Positions 15,753-22,531 of a stretch of DNA of 46,318 nucleotides are shown one piece after another (the stretch's first letter is position 1; each line of letters starts with the position of its first letter). The DNA comes from a virus, in IMG/VR virus record IMGVR_UViG_3300042914_003711, positions 1 to 46,318 of that record. One strand, 5' to 3'. The notes beneath the pieces were generated by a model. It saw nothing but the letters and a program-made list of their open reading frames with translations, was not told the origin of the DNA and did no database searches. A program made the translations under genes and the position numbers.

Positions 15753-16103
15753 TTAACTTGCCGGACTCTCAAGTCTAGCTAGAGCATCCTTGAGTGTCTG
15801 CACCATGCTCCAGTAGACTATGTAGGTGACCCCATCTTCGTTCATCACGTAGAGGTCGGAATCGGGATTTACTTCCACGGTTAGATAGTCGTTCTTATCT
15901 GGCTCCAATCGTAATGTAACGTCATCGAACGGGCAATCTTCGACGACTCTCTCAAGTTGTTTTCGCGTGATATTCGCGTTTTCCAACAGGGAATGGGAGT
16001 CCACGTAGAATGCCCAAACTCCAGGGACTACCCACCATCGTTCATTAATTCCACGGGTGTTGCTGACGGAGTGTATTGATCGTTGATTTTGTTTCATGTT
16101 CAT
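15753..16103 (-). CDS. Unrecognised protein of the GC-rich island, about 116 aa
   Basis: No family is recognised. It is acidic overall, with a WWVVPGVWAFYVDSHSLLENA segment beginning after the N-terminus, a VVEDCPFDDVTLRLEPD region and a C-terminal helix (YWSMVQTLKDALARLESPAS). Start choice is open: ATG 16103 or 16097, or TTG at 16142, which would overlap the upstream gene. A strong terminator follows. Codon choice is richer in G and C than in the capsid genes. Confidence 0.5.
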   Translation of the reverse strand: MNMKQNQRSIHSVSNTRGINERWWVVPGVWAFYVDSHSLLENANITRKQLERVVEDCPFDDVTLRLEPDKNDYLTVEVNPDSDLYVMNEDGVTYIVYWSMVQTLKDALARLESPAS

Positions 16104-16120
16104 TCTAGTTGAGGGTGTAA

Positions 16121-16360
16121 TTATGCCCCCAGGGTTAACCAAGGGAAGGGTTCTGGGGCCGGACGGGACGGTTCGAATTTTGCTTCACGTCCCTTTGCCC
16201 AGAGCGTAAGCCATGAGGCGAGGTTTTCCACGTCATCATGCTGTAGATTCCCCCCGCGACCGGGGGGAAGTTGACTTGTGAATTGCGCGTAGAGATCATG
16301 GCAACCTTTGTTGCTCAGGCCCGTGAAGGCTTGAAGTTCAGCCAATTGCGCCGGAGTCAA
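16121..16360 (-). CDS. Unrecognised small protein, 79 aa
   Basis: No family is recognised. It starts with TTG at 16360, whose last two bases are shared with the TGA stop of the upstream gene (TTGA overlap), indicating coupled translation. The N-terminal part is a helix pair around LAELQAFTGLSNKGCHDLYAQF, and LASWLTLWAKGREAKF follows. The C-terminus is Pro-rich (PSRPAPEPFPW). It belongs to the four-gene leftward unit that ends at the terminator near 15.7 kb. Confidence 0.5.
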   Translation of the reverse strand: MTPAQLAELQAFTGLSNKGCHDLYAQFTSQLPPGRGGNLQHDDVENLASWLTLWAKGREAKFEPSRPAPEPFPWLTLGA

Positions 16361-17277
16361 TTTTGCTCACCTTCCACCATTTCGGATGCTTCACCTTCCA
16401 CGGATTCAACGTCAGCACTAGTGATTTGTTCTGGCGCGTTCTTTTCGCTCTTTTTTGGCGGCATGTTTGCCCCTGTCCGCTTGTTTGGGAATCCAAGGGC
16501 ATTTTTAGTTACGGGCATGAATTCGCGCAAGGCATAGTTGACATGCCCGAAGTTCTTTTTGGTTTGCGTCAGCATGTCCAAAATTGCGGGTTCCACTGTT
16601 GCATTCCAAAGTGCCTTCAATTGGGCCGCTGTTTCGTCGTCAACACGACCTGCTGACCCCTCGGGGTTATTTACTCTATCCCAAGTTTTCAGCGTGCGTG
16701 CGAGGTCATCAGACACTTGCAATTGACTTTCTGCGAGAGTCGCGTAGTCTGCGAAAACTTGGAACCACAAGTCAAGATTATCGGAGTCAATTTCGCCAAG
16801 GTTTACAAGATCGTCTGCAAGCTTCCCAAAAAAGCCCTGAACCCAACGAAGTTGCGCTCCAGACACTTTAGTTCTCTTCTGGCTCTTCTCGTCTAGCGTT
16901 CCCAACAGGACTGAACCGAAAACTGAATTGTCGAATTCTGCCTGATCTGCTTTATCCAATTTGGAACGTTGGAATTCCAAGAACGTGATGAACCAAGTAG
17001 CAGACGGTTTCAAGGTTGGCAGATTGGCCCAGATCATGTCCTTAATTGCGTCATCAATGTCATCATTGGTCAAGGTGAGCAGGAACGAATTGGCACGTCC
17101 TTTAATCCAGGCCGGGAACGCCTGAATCAGCCAAAGTCCAGTCTTCGGACATCGCGCAATCTCCTTCACGTCATTTCGACTCACCGCAGTGGAATGTTCA
17201 CCACCGTCAAAAAGTTGAGACAATGCCAATGTTGGCAGGGTTACGATAGTTTCAAGTTTCGTTGTTTGTTTAGTCAT
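16357..17277 (-). CDS. Unrecognised island protein, about 306 aa
   Basis: No family is recognised. The product is soluble and mostly helical, rich in Trp and Leu in the middle (LRWVQGFFGKLADDLVNLG, LDLWFQVFADYATL), with an acidic C-terminal tail after PPKKSEKNAPEQ. The segment ETIVTLPTLALSQLFDGGEH near the N-terminus and LTQTKKNFGHVNYALREF near residue 250 are its clearest landmarks. I chose ATG at 17277 because AGGGAACC precedes it; ATG at 17313 would add 12 residues. Base composition differs from the AT-rich phage average, suggesting a separate origin. Confidence 0.55.
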   Translation of the reverse strand: MTKQTTKLETIVTLPTLALSQLFDGGEHSTAVSRNDVKEIARCPKTGLWLIQAFPAWIKGRANSFLLTLTNDDIDDAIKDMIWANLPTLKPSATWFITFLEFQRSKLDKADQAEFDNSVFGSVLLGTLDEKSQKRTKVSGAQLRWVQGFFGKLADDLVNLGEIDSDNLDLWFQVFADYATLAESQLQVSDDLARTLKTWDRVNNPEGSAGRVDDETAAQLKALWNATVEPAILDMLTQTKKNFGHVNYALREFMPVTKNALGFPNKRTGANMPPKKSEKNAPEQITSADVESVEGEASEMVEGEQN

Positions 17278-17345
17278 TGTTTTAGGTTCCCTTAGAAAGG
17301 GCAGGTACCGCAAGCGGAAGTCTCTCGCACGATTCGCACGCCAAC

Positions 17346-17558
17346 CTAGTTAAAAAAATACTTCAAGGCTTGAATATCATCTAAGCATGTCTGCATACTC
17401 CTTTGCGCCAACTTCAATCTACTGATTCGAATATTCATCTGGCTTTCAGGGTCTTTTTCAGACCAGGTTCTAGCGTTATTTACTACTTTCTCCAAGTGGA
17501 TATCCAATTGATCCATAAGTGTATGCAAGTCTACGAGTTCTTTTTCCCATCTATTCAT
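17346..17558 (-). CDS. Small helical protein, first gene of the leftward arm, about 70 aa
   Basis: No family is recognised. It is entirely helical and probably coiled-coil: EKELVDLHTLMDQLDIHLEK, then SRLKLAQRSMQTCLDDIQAL. ATG at 17558 is preceded by AAGGACAAAACGAAC, a good ribosome site; the longer ATG at 17579 lies almost at the predicted transcription start. As the first gene after the divergent control region it could be a regulator or host-takeover protein, but no DNA-binding motif is visible. Confidence 0.5.
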   Translation of the reverse strand: MNRWEKELVDLHTLMDQLDIHLEKVVNNARTWSEKDPESQMNIRISRLKLAQRSMQTCLDDIQALKYFFN

Positions 17559-17581
17559 GTTCGTTTTGTCCTTACACATCT

Positions 17582-17610
17582 ATTATACGTCGAACCTGGT
17601 TCAACTTTAC
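17582..17610 (-). promoter_or_regulatory. Leftward promoter -10 box with overlapping palindrome
   Basis: TATAAT (17587-17582, minus strand) stands 24 bases upstream of ATG 17558. Just upstream is the interrupted palindrome GAACC-T-GGTTC (about 17593-17603), which would cover the spacer and -35 area and could be an operator. No clear TTGACA lies at the right distance, so the promoter may need an activator. Confidence 0.5.
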
Positions 17611-17627
17611 GTTATTTTAGTCAAATT

Positions 17628-17643
17628 TTAGGATAAATCCTAA
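17628..17643. promoter_or_regulatory. Perfect inverted repeat TTAGGAT-AA-ATCCTAA
   Basis: Two 7-bp arms are separated by AA, about 50 bp upstream of the leftward -10 box. Partial copies (TTTAG) flank it on both sides. It is suitable as a dimeric repressor or activator site. Confidence 0.5.
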
Positions 17644-17723
17644 CTTTAGGTAAATTTACTGGTTTTGAGCCTATTTTGATCAAAAGGGTAGCTTTTTGGA
17701 ATTGATTTAAGGTAATCGCGCGT

Positions 17724-17739
17724 CACGCGCGTGCACGCG
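17724..17739. promoter_or_regulatory. CpG palindromes, first copy of CACGCGCGTG
   Basis: CACGCGCGTG (17724-17733) overlaps a perfect 12-bp palindrome CGCGTGCACGCG (17728-17739). The same 10-mer recurs at 17912-17921. Such sequences are very rare in this AT-rich genome, which suggests protein binding. Confidence 0.5.
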
Positions 17740-17788
17740 TTATTATAAAGGTCAAGACGAAAGTGTTAGATAAAATCGCTTCAAAGTG

Positions 17789-17808
17789 TTAACTAGTCTA
17801 CTAGTTAA
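17789..17808. promoter_or_regulatory. 20-bp perfect palindrome TTAACTAGT-CT-ACTAGTTAA
   Basis: Two 9-bp arms are separated by CT, in the centre of the divergent noncoding region between the first leftward and first rightward genes. It is the longest perfect palindrome noted there and is a good candidate for an operator or for part of an origin. Confidence 0.55.
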
Positions 17809-17909
17809 GTGCAGCGTACTGTTACGTAAGTGGATTAATCAATATCTAAATTCCGTTAGGTGAGTTCGACATGTTCGCACCTGTGTTTTAATTTAATTCT
17901 AAATATAAA

Positions 17910-17933
17910 CGCACGCGCGTGTGGGGGTTTTTT
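17910..17933 (+). terminator. Second CACGCGCGTG copy followed by a T-run
   Basis: The palindrome at 17912-17921 can fold as CGCAC/GTGTG around GCGC and is followed by GGGG and six T on the plus strand. It may serve as a terminator as well as a binding site; the stem is short. Confidence 0.35.
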
Positions 17934-17968
17934 ATTTATTTTGTTTTTATTTGGAAGTAAAACCTGAC

Positions 17969-17991
17969 GGCCCCGCTTCGCGGGGTTTTTC
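17969..17991 (+). terminator. Intrinsic terminator upstream of the rightward promoter
   Basis: CCCCGC-TTC-GCGGGG (17971-17985) is followed by TTTTT on the plus strand. It isolates the early rightward promoter from upstream transcription. It may also be the 3' end of a short untranslated RNA from the 17.7-17.97 kb interval, where no gene is present. Confidence 0.75.
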
Positions 17992-18024
17992 TCAAATACT
18001 CAAATAACATAAGAAATTTAAAGG

Positions 18025-18045
18025 CCGGATGTGGTATACTAGAAG
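18025..18045 (+). promoter_or_regulatory. Rightward early promoter (extended -10)
   Basis: GGATGTGGTATACTA contains an extended -10 (TGG-TATACT, box 18035-18040) without a recognisable -35. A close copy, GGATGGGGTATAGTA, precedes the gene at 36094, so this is probably a promoter class used by the rightward arm. It drives the early genes starting at 18171. Confidence 0.6.
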
Positions 18046-18074
18046 TATAGAAAAAAATGAACTGGTCATAAAAG

Positions 18075-18103
18075 TGATTTTATCATTCTGCGTGATTAAA
18101 TCA
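18075..18103. promoter_or_regulatory. Paired operator-like palindromes TGAT-N3-ATCA
   Basis: TGATTTTATCA (18075-18085) and TGATTAAATCA (18093-18103) share the same arms and lie 18 bp apart in the untranslated leader just downstream of the rightward promoter. They suit cooperative repressor binding. A short hairpin (ACTCT/AGAGT) follows near 18107-18122. Confidence 0.5.
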
Positions 18104-18170
18104 AACTCTATTTTAAGAGTCGATTGAAAATCTAAAAGTAGAAAGTGACCCCTACCCTAATCTAAATCTA

Positions 18171-18449
18171 ATGGAAGAAATCCTAAAACAAACTAAGAAA
18201 GTTTATCGCAACACAAAGCGCCAAGGTTTAACATCTTATGATTCAATGATGGATGCGTTGGAATCAGTTCCAAACACTTATGGTGTTGAATCACTACAAA
18301 TGCGCTATTCATCTACTATTCTCTATTATGCTAACACAGGAGAAACTTACGAAACAACTGTTCTAGCTTGGCACAATCCTTATTCCCAAAGAACAACGTT
18401 TAAGTTGGGAAATTGGGGCGATTTAGTCGAATCAGGAGATTACGTTTAA
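18171..18449 (+). CDS. Early protein of unknown function, 92 aa
   Basis: This is the first gene of the rightward arm. No family is recognised. It has a basic N-terminus (LKQTKKVYRNTKRQG) and then a beta-like part (LQMRYSSTILYYANTG, ETTVLAWHNPYSQRTTFKLG). Its start ATG follows a 130-base leader with operator-like palindromes but no clear ribosome site. The stop is one base from the next gene's start. A host-takeover role is possible by position only. Confidence 0.5.
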   Translation: MEEILKQTKKVYRNTKRQGLTSYDSMMDALESVPNTYGVESLQMRYSSTILYYANTGETYETTVLAWHNPYSQRTTFKLGNWGDLVESGDYV

Positions 18450-18450
18450 T

Positions 18451-18825
18451 ATGGTTTATCAAGTTCATGGAATGTTTAGTAAAGATGGAATGAACACTGA
18501 ATTGGGAAGATTTCGTTCTTACAAAAAAGCGTATGAATTTATCCAAACACAATGTGATGCAACAATTTATCCAGTTGTTTACATCTTACAAATGATAAAT
18601 GTTGGTTCAGCTCCATTGACTATGTGGGGATTCTACAAACAAGATCTTTTTGGGACTATTTCTTATGTAGCGTGGTTTTGGAGTGACTTACTAAGTAAAG
18701 GAGAAGGATTCGGTTACAAAGTTTGGACTTTTAAACCACATTCTAATGCTGTTCATGGAACTCGATTTTGGGAAAATCAATTATGGAGAAACCCCGCCCT
18801 TACTAAGTACTTGTTTAATAATTAA
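18451..18825 (+). CDS. Early protein of unknown function, 124 aa
   Basis: No family is recognised. The sequence is Trp/Tyr/Phe-rich (TMWGFYKQDLFG, SYVAWFWSDLLSKG, FRSYKKAYEFIQTQ near the start), soluble by appearance, with a mixed alpha/beta pattern. It follows the first early gene after one base and is followed after one base by the next, so the three are probably cotranslated. Confidence 0.5.
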   Translation: MVYQVHGMFSKDGMNTELGRFRSYKKAYEFIQTQCDATIYPVVYILQMINVGSAPLTMWGFYKQDLFGTISYVAWFWSDLLSKGEGFGYKVWTFKPHSNAVHGTRFWENQLWRNPALTKYLFNN

Positions 18826-18826
18826 A

Positions 18827-19387
18827 ATGATTGCTTACTTTAACAAATTCGAAATTTCACTCACTAAAGAGGAAGCTCTTTCTGTAACAGGTCCAGGAGA
18901 TCAAATCGTTAATCTAAATTTGCTGACTAGCAAATCAAAAATTAGAAAACAACTAGATAAAATTGATCCACTATGCATTGAAGAAGAAATAAAAGAATAT
19001 GGCATTACACCCTATTCTAAGGAATATAACGAAATGCAGATTGTTTGGCTTGCCGCCGCAAGCATTGTTCATGAAATGAATGAAAAGAAAACTAAATCTA
19101 ACATTTACACAGAACAAGAGAAATATGACATGAAAGTTGAAACAGAAGTTTTTGCTACAGCCTCTCATTTAGAATCATTTATTAACGATATTGCTTCTGA
19201 ATATAAAGCAGTTCGAGAATCTACTACGAGAATTTACAACATTATTGTGAAATCAAAAGAATACTACGATTCACAATCAGAAGAATGGAAGCAAACTCCA
19301 TATGCTAAATTCTATAAGAAACACATTAGAGAAACAGAAGTAGCGTATAATGCAATTTGTGAAGGACGTGAAACATTAATCCATTAA
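18827..19387 (+). CDS. Early helical protein of unknown function, 186 aa
   Basis: No family is recognised. The chosen start is ATG 18827, directly after the previous stop; in-frame ATGs further upstream overlap that gene. The protein is charged and helical: SLTKEEALSVTGPGD, CIEEEIKEYGITPYSKEY, then a long helix with SFINDIASEYKAVRES. A C-terminal part contains YKKHIRETEVAYNAICEG. There is no membrane segment. Confidence 0.5.
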   Translation: MIAYFNKFEISLTKEEALSVTGPGDQIVNLNLLTSKSKIRKQLDKIDPLCIEEEIKEYGITPYSKEYNEMQIVWLAAASIVHEMNEKKTKSNIYTEQEKYDMKVETEVFATASHLESFINDIASEYKAVRESTTRIYNIIVKSKEYYDSQSEEWKQTPYAKFYKKHIRETEVAYNAICEGRETLIH

Positions 19388-19425
19388 ATTTCGAACCAAC
19401 AGCAACTTTGAGAGGCAAATTCAAA

Positions 19426-19542
19426 ATGCTTTTCTGTCCAAAAAAAGTTTTTCTTTGCGCCCATCTTGACTTAGTGTTTTACACTTTGAATGATAATTAC
19501 ATTGGTGCTAAACACTACATAACGGAAATGTTTTACGACTAA
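19426..19542 (+). CDS. Small ORF, 38 aa
   Basis: ATG at 19426 is preceded by GAGAGGCAAATTCAAA, a fair ribosome site, and opens a frame MLFCPKKVFLCAHLDLVFY ending after 38 codons at 19542. It is cysteine-bearing and aromatic. It fills most of the 184-base gap between neighbouring genes, which supports expression. No family is recognised. Confidence 0.4.
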   Translation: MLFCPKKVFLCAHLDLVFYTLNDNYIGAKHYITEMFYD

Positions 19543-19577
19543 TAATGTTAGATTTAGTTTATAGTAGGTAAATGATT

Positions 19578-19880
19578 ATGGAATTCAATGAATTAGCAAT
19601 AAGCGTAGTTAAGGATGTTTGCAAAGCAAATGAGCTTATGCATCTTTCTTACAAAATTTCTAAGGCTTTGGGAAATGAAGAACAAATGTTAAATGATTTC
19701 TCACAATTTGTTAAAGCACACAATAATAATATGGAAGTTGCTTTGAGAGCTGGAGCAGATCGTGAGTTTTGTAGGTATTTATTAGAAATCATTTGTCATG
19801 ATTTTCCTTTCCTTAGAATCGAAGATAATCGAATTGTTTTTGATTCAATGGTGTTCAGTGTTTGTGGAGTAGAAAAATAA
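19578..19880 (+). CDS. Early protein of unknown function, about 100 aa
   Basis: No family is recognised. It is helical in the first two-thirds (NELAISVVKDVCKANELMHLS, EEQMLNDFSQFVKAHN) with a beta-like end (DNRIVFDSMVFSVCG). The start may be ATG 19578 or ATG 19572, both following TAGGTAA. Its stop is directly before the next ATG. Confidence 0.5.
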   Translation: MEFNELAISVVKDVCKANELMHLSYKISKALGNEEQMLNDFSQFVKAHNNNMEVALRAGADREFCRYLLEIICHDFPFLRIEDNRIVFDSMVFSVCGVEK

Positions 19881-20357
19881 ATGAGTACAAAACAAGAAAA
19901 AATTAAATTGGTTAGTCTGCATGGTGCGTGGGTTGGAGATCGGTTTTTTCGCCTATTCTTTAATCGTGTTACTGGCAAATTCATTGTTCTGGAAGAAACA
20001 GAAACAATTCCCGGAAGTGTGCTTCTTAAACAAGTCAATCCGTCAATGATTGGTATTGTTAGTTCTAGGTTTTTTGCAATGAATTGTTTTAATTTAACTC
20101 TGGCTGAAGCAAACGAACAGGAATTTACTATGGAAATTAAGGATGATGAAATTGAAGTTTTAGCTTCATGTGATATATCTAGTAACGTGGGAAACCTACG
20201 TTACATTCGTAACATAAAGACAGATAGAACCAGTTTGGAATTTAAGTACACTACAGAAAGTGATGCTGATTATAGAGAATGTTCAAGTTCTACTTGGTCT
20301 ACTGACACTCTTGTTAAATTGTTGGATTCTATGGTGACTAGAGAAAATGGTTATTAA
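19881..20357 (+). CDS. Early protein of unknown function, 158 aa
   Basis: No family is recognised. The N-terminal part is beta-rich and basic (HGAWVGDRFFRLFFNRVTG), and the middle contains SMIGIVSSRFFAMNCFNLTL and an acidic EFTMEIKDDEIEV stretch. The C-terminus is polar. Its 3' end overlaps the zinc-ribbon gene by 11 bases. Confidence 0.5.
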   Translation: MSTKQEKIKLVSLHGAWVGDRFFRLFFNRVTGKFIVLEETETIPGSVLLKQVNPSMIGIVSSRFFAMNCFNLTLAEANEQEFTMEIKDDEIEVLASCDISSNVGNLRYIRNIKTDRTSLEFKYTTESDADYRECSSSTWSTDTLVKLLDSMVTRENGY

Positions 20358-20613
20358 TTGTTACAACTGTCAATCAGTTTTTACGTATGATTATGAACTA
20401 GCTAGTTATGGATGCTGTCCAGAATGTGGAAAGTTCTTTGATGAATCAATTATAGCTGAAGTGTTAGCAGATGCTTTGGCAAATGGTAAGAAAATTGGTT
20501 GTGTTCACGAAGGTTCTAAACCAGATAGAGCTGAATTGCATTTACTTCTAAGTAAAACAATTGGTGAATTGCACAACGCAGGATTAATTTTGTACGAAGA
20601 GGAATCTAAATGA
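20347..20613 (+). CDS. Zinc-ribbon protein, 88 aa
   Basis: The N-terminus carries two cysteine pairs, C5-x2-C8 and C24-x2-C27 (…NCYNCQS… and …CCPECGKF…), spaced as in zinc ribbons that bind nucleic acid or protein. The rest is a helical domain (ESIIAEVLADALANGKK, LHLLLSKTIGELHNAG). It could be a transcription-associated factor, but the partner is unknown. It overlaps both neighbouring genes slightly, so it belongs to the early operon. Confidence 0.6.
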   Translation: MVINCYNCQSVFTYDYELASYGCCPECGKFFDESIIAEVLADALANGKKIGCVHEGSKPDRAELHLLLSKTIGELHNAGLILYEEESK

Positions 20614-20993
20614 ATATAGAAAAAAACTTGTTTAACCCAAAACGACTGAAATTCAAAAAAGTTAATGATCGAATCAAAATTTGGATTGATTCCTTACGAT
20701 CTGGTCATTATGTGCAGGGAGGTGATAGAGGTCTTTATTCTGTAAGTAAGGATTCTTATTGTTGTTTGGGAGTTGCCAATTCAGCTTGTGCCTTAAATGA
20801 ATGTTCACGTTTCTATTTAGAAACTACTTATCGCAAAATGGGATTAAAAGATCAATTTGGTAGCGTGGGTTCAAATAGTTTATCTGTTATGAATGACAGA
20901 CTAGGAGCAACATTTACAGAATTAGCAGATTTGATTGAGCTTCATCATAAGGAGGCATTAAATTGGTTATCTACGCAAGAAAACTCAAAGTAG
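20610..20993 (+). CDS. YCCLGVA-motif phage protein, paralogue 1, 127 aa
   Basis: The region RIKIWIDSLRSGHYVQG, the motif YCCLGVANSAC, and a C-terminal FTELADLIELH segment define a small family that I have seen in many tailed phages and that has no assigned function. A diverged copy is encoded 140 bases downstream (21133-21561) with NIEKWIVGLRSGEFKQG and YCCLGVANKVC. The conserved double cysteine suggests a structural or metal role. It starts in an ATGA overlap with the zinc-ribbon gene. Confidence 0.6.
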   Translation: MNIEKNLFNPKRLKFKKVNDRIKIWIDSLRSGHYVQGGDRGLYSVSKDSYCCLGVANSACALNECSRFYLETTYRKMGLKDQFGSVGSNSLSVMNDRLGATFTELADLIELHHKEALNWLSTQENSK

Positions 20994-21136
20994 GGGATAA
21001 AACACCTTACGGTAAAATCTTTCGCATTACACGAATTTACAATGAACAAATATGCACCTATCAACTTTTAGTTCGATTCTGGTTCAGAAAATCACGAAGG
21101 TTTCTTCTTAGCGAATTAATTGAGGTAAATAGATGA
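20963..21136 (+). CDS. Small basic protein with TTG start, 57 aa
   Basis: An exact AAGGAGG (about 20949-20955) lies seven bases upstream of TTG 20963, the strongest ribosome site in the early region. It opens a 57-codon frame that starts inside the preceding gene and ends at 21136 in an ATGA overlap with the next one. The protein is very basic (RKLKVGDKTPYGKIFRITRI, then RFWFRKSRRFLLSELIEV). Such a protein could bind nucleic acid, but no family is recognised. Confidence 0.55.
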   Translation: MVIYARKLKVGDKTPYGKIFRITRIYNEQICTYQLLVRFWFRKSRRFLLSELIEVNR

Positions 21137-21561
21137 AAACACTTAAGAATCAAAAAACTGAAAATTTGGGGTATTTTAATTACTCATTACTGTATGATGA
21201 CATGATTAAATCTAACATTGAAAAATGGATTGTCGGTTTAAGATCTGGAGAATTTAAGCAAGGTCAGTCGCATTTGTATAATGCAGAAAACAATGCTTAT
21301 TGTTGTCTCGGAGTAGCAAATAAAGTTTGTAATTTGGGGGAAACACATGCTTGCGGTTTAGTAAAGACACATAAAAAAATCGGTTTACCGAATGAAGGAT
21401 GTGGAGCGGTTTTAGGTTCAGATCTTATGTATTCCCCATCTCTTGCTAGTCTAAATGATAGTCATCACTGGACTTTCATAGAAATTGCACAGATACTTGA
21501 AGATCAACTTAAAGTTTGTTTGAAAACAATTGAAGAGGAACAAAATGAGCGCATTATCTAA
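21133..21561 (+). CDS. YCCLGVA-motif phage protein, paralogue 2, 142 aa
   Basis: This is the second member of the pair. It shares the W-x2-(S/G)LRSG-x(2)-QG motif, the YCCLGVAN motif, and a C-terminal TFIEIAQILEDQ segment with the gene at 20610. It differs by an N-terminal extension (KTLKNQKTENLGYFNYSLLY). The start overlaps the small TTG gene, and GAGG precedes the ATG. Tandem copies suggest local duplication followed by divergence; function is unknown. Confidence 0.6.
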   Translation: MKTLKNQKTENLGYFNYSLLYDDMIKSNIEKWIVGLRSGEFKQGQSHLYNAENNAYCCLGVANKVCNLGETHACGLVKTHKKIGLPNEGCGAVLGSDLMYSPSLASLNDSHHWTFIEIAQILEDQLKVCLKTIEEEQNERII

Positions 21562-21790
21562 TCTGATTCCAGTGTTTGCCGCTTACCTTAAAGAAGGTAA
21601 CAATGTTAGGTACTTAGAAAACAATTGGACTGTTACTAAAATTCTTGAACTTGAACCCCTTAATTATCATTTCAGAAATATCACTTTAGAAGAAAATGAA
21701 TTTCAAGGAGAACCAACAATTCTAGTAGAAAGATTCCACGACCTTGACATCATTTCACTTTATTCTAATGGTGACTCAGATGAAGATTGA
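21545..21790 (+). CDS. Early protein of unknown function, 81 aa
   Basis: No family is recognised. ATG at 21545 has GAAGAGGAACAAA upstream and overlaps the previous gene's end. The product is a small acidic protein (IPVFAAYLKEGNNVRYLENN, EENEFQGEPTILVERFHDLD). The N-terminal half looks like a helix followed by strands that resemble the small beta domains that phages use as inhibitors, but nothing more can be said. Confidence 0.5.
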   Translation: MSALSNLIPVFAAYLKEGNNVRYLENNWTVTKILELEPLNYHFRNITLEENEFQGEPTILVERFHDLDIISLYSNGDSDED

Positions 21791-22220
21791 TCTAAAATTA
21801 CTTGGGATTGAATTGTCAGCAGACGAAATTCTGAGGCATATTTTCTTCCAACCAACAACTACACAACTAGAAGGGGACAAAGTTGAATTAATTCGAAAAC
21901 TCCGTTCTGGAACAATAAAAGTGATTACAGTAGATCACCAAAAATTCATTCAGGATAGTGTTGTAGAAGATTTGACACCATTTAGAATTGTGAAAATCCG
22001 TCCTAAGGATTTAGCATTTATGCGTGATATTTCATTCTATGATTATCTTGATTACACTGAACTAGCTGAAGTAATGGATGTTAAAAACCAAAAATTCATC
22101 GACAATATGCTAAGTAAAATTAAACGGGACTATCAAATTTCACGACCAATGTTCACACAAGTTTTGCATTATTTGAATGAACGTGGAAAGTTCATTATTG
22201 GGGATGTCATTTTAACATGA
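21780..22220 (+). CDS. Early protein of unknown function, about 146 aa
   Basis: No family is recognised. I start it at ATG 21780, inside the end of the previous gene; further in-frame ATGs upstream are less likely. Segments: LKLLGIELSADEILRHIFF, VELIRKLRSGTIKVITVDH, RIVKIRPKDLAFMRDIS and a helical C-terminus. It ends in an ATGA overlap with the next gene. It is a charged soluble protein, possibly nucleic-acid associated. Confidence 0.5.
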   Translation: MKIDLKLLGIELSADEILRHIFFQPTTTQLEGDKVELIRKLRSGTIKVITVDHQKFIQDSVVEDLTPFRIVKIRPKDLAFMRDISFYDYLDYTELAEVMDVKNQKFIDNMLSKIKRDYQISRPMFTQVLHYLNERGKFIIGDVILT

Positions 22221-22531
22221 TTGTAAAGAAAGGAAATTATTACGTACCACAAGCATTTCTAAGTAAACCAATGGTAGATGAAAATTTGGAACATCTAACT
22301 ACTTGGATTGAGCACCAACAAAAATTCTACGAACTAATAGTCAAGTTGTATCACGATGAAACTTTTAGTAAGGAAAGATTTGGCAGAAACATCACTTTCT
22401 ATGAAGCAATTAGAGTAGCCCAGCACGATTTGAATTTCAGAGTACATTCGGATTTATGGACTCAAGAAATGATGAATCTGTTTCAAGATGGTGTAAAGAG
22501 AAAAAGGTCATTCCACACATTATGCAACTAA
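22217..22531 (+). CDS. Early protein of unknown function, 104 aa
   Basis: No family is recognised. It is helical (LSKPMVDENLEHLTTWIEHQ, FYELIVKLYHDETFSKERFG) and has coupling overlaps on both sides: ATGA with the previous gene, and a 10-base overlap with the SF1 helicase start. Position suggests an accessory role to the helicase. Confidence 0.45.
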   Translation: MIVKKGNYYVPQAFLSKPMVDENLEHLTTWIEHQQKFYELIVKLYHDETFSKERFGRNITFYEAIRVAQHDLNFRVHSDLWTQEMMNLFQDGVKRKRSFHTLCN

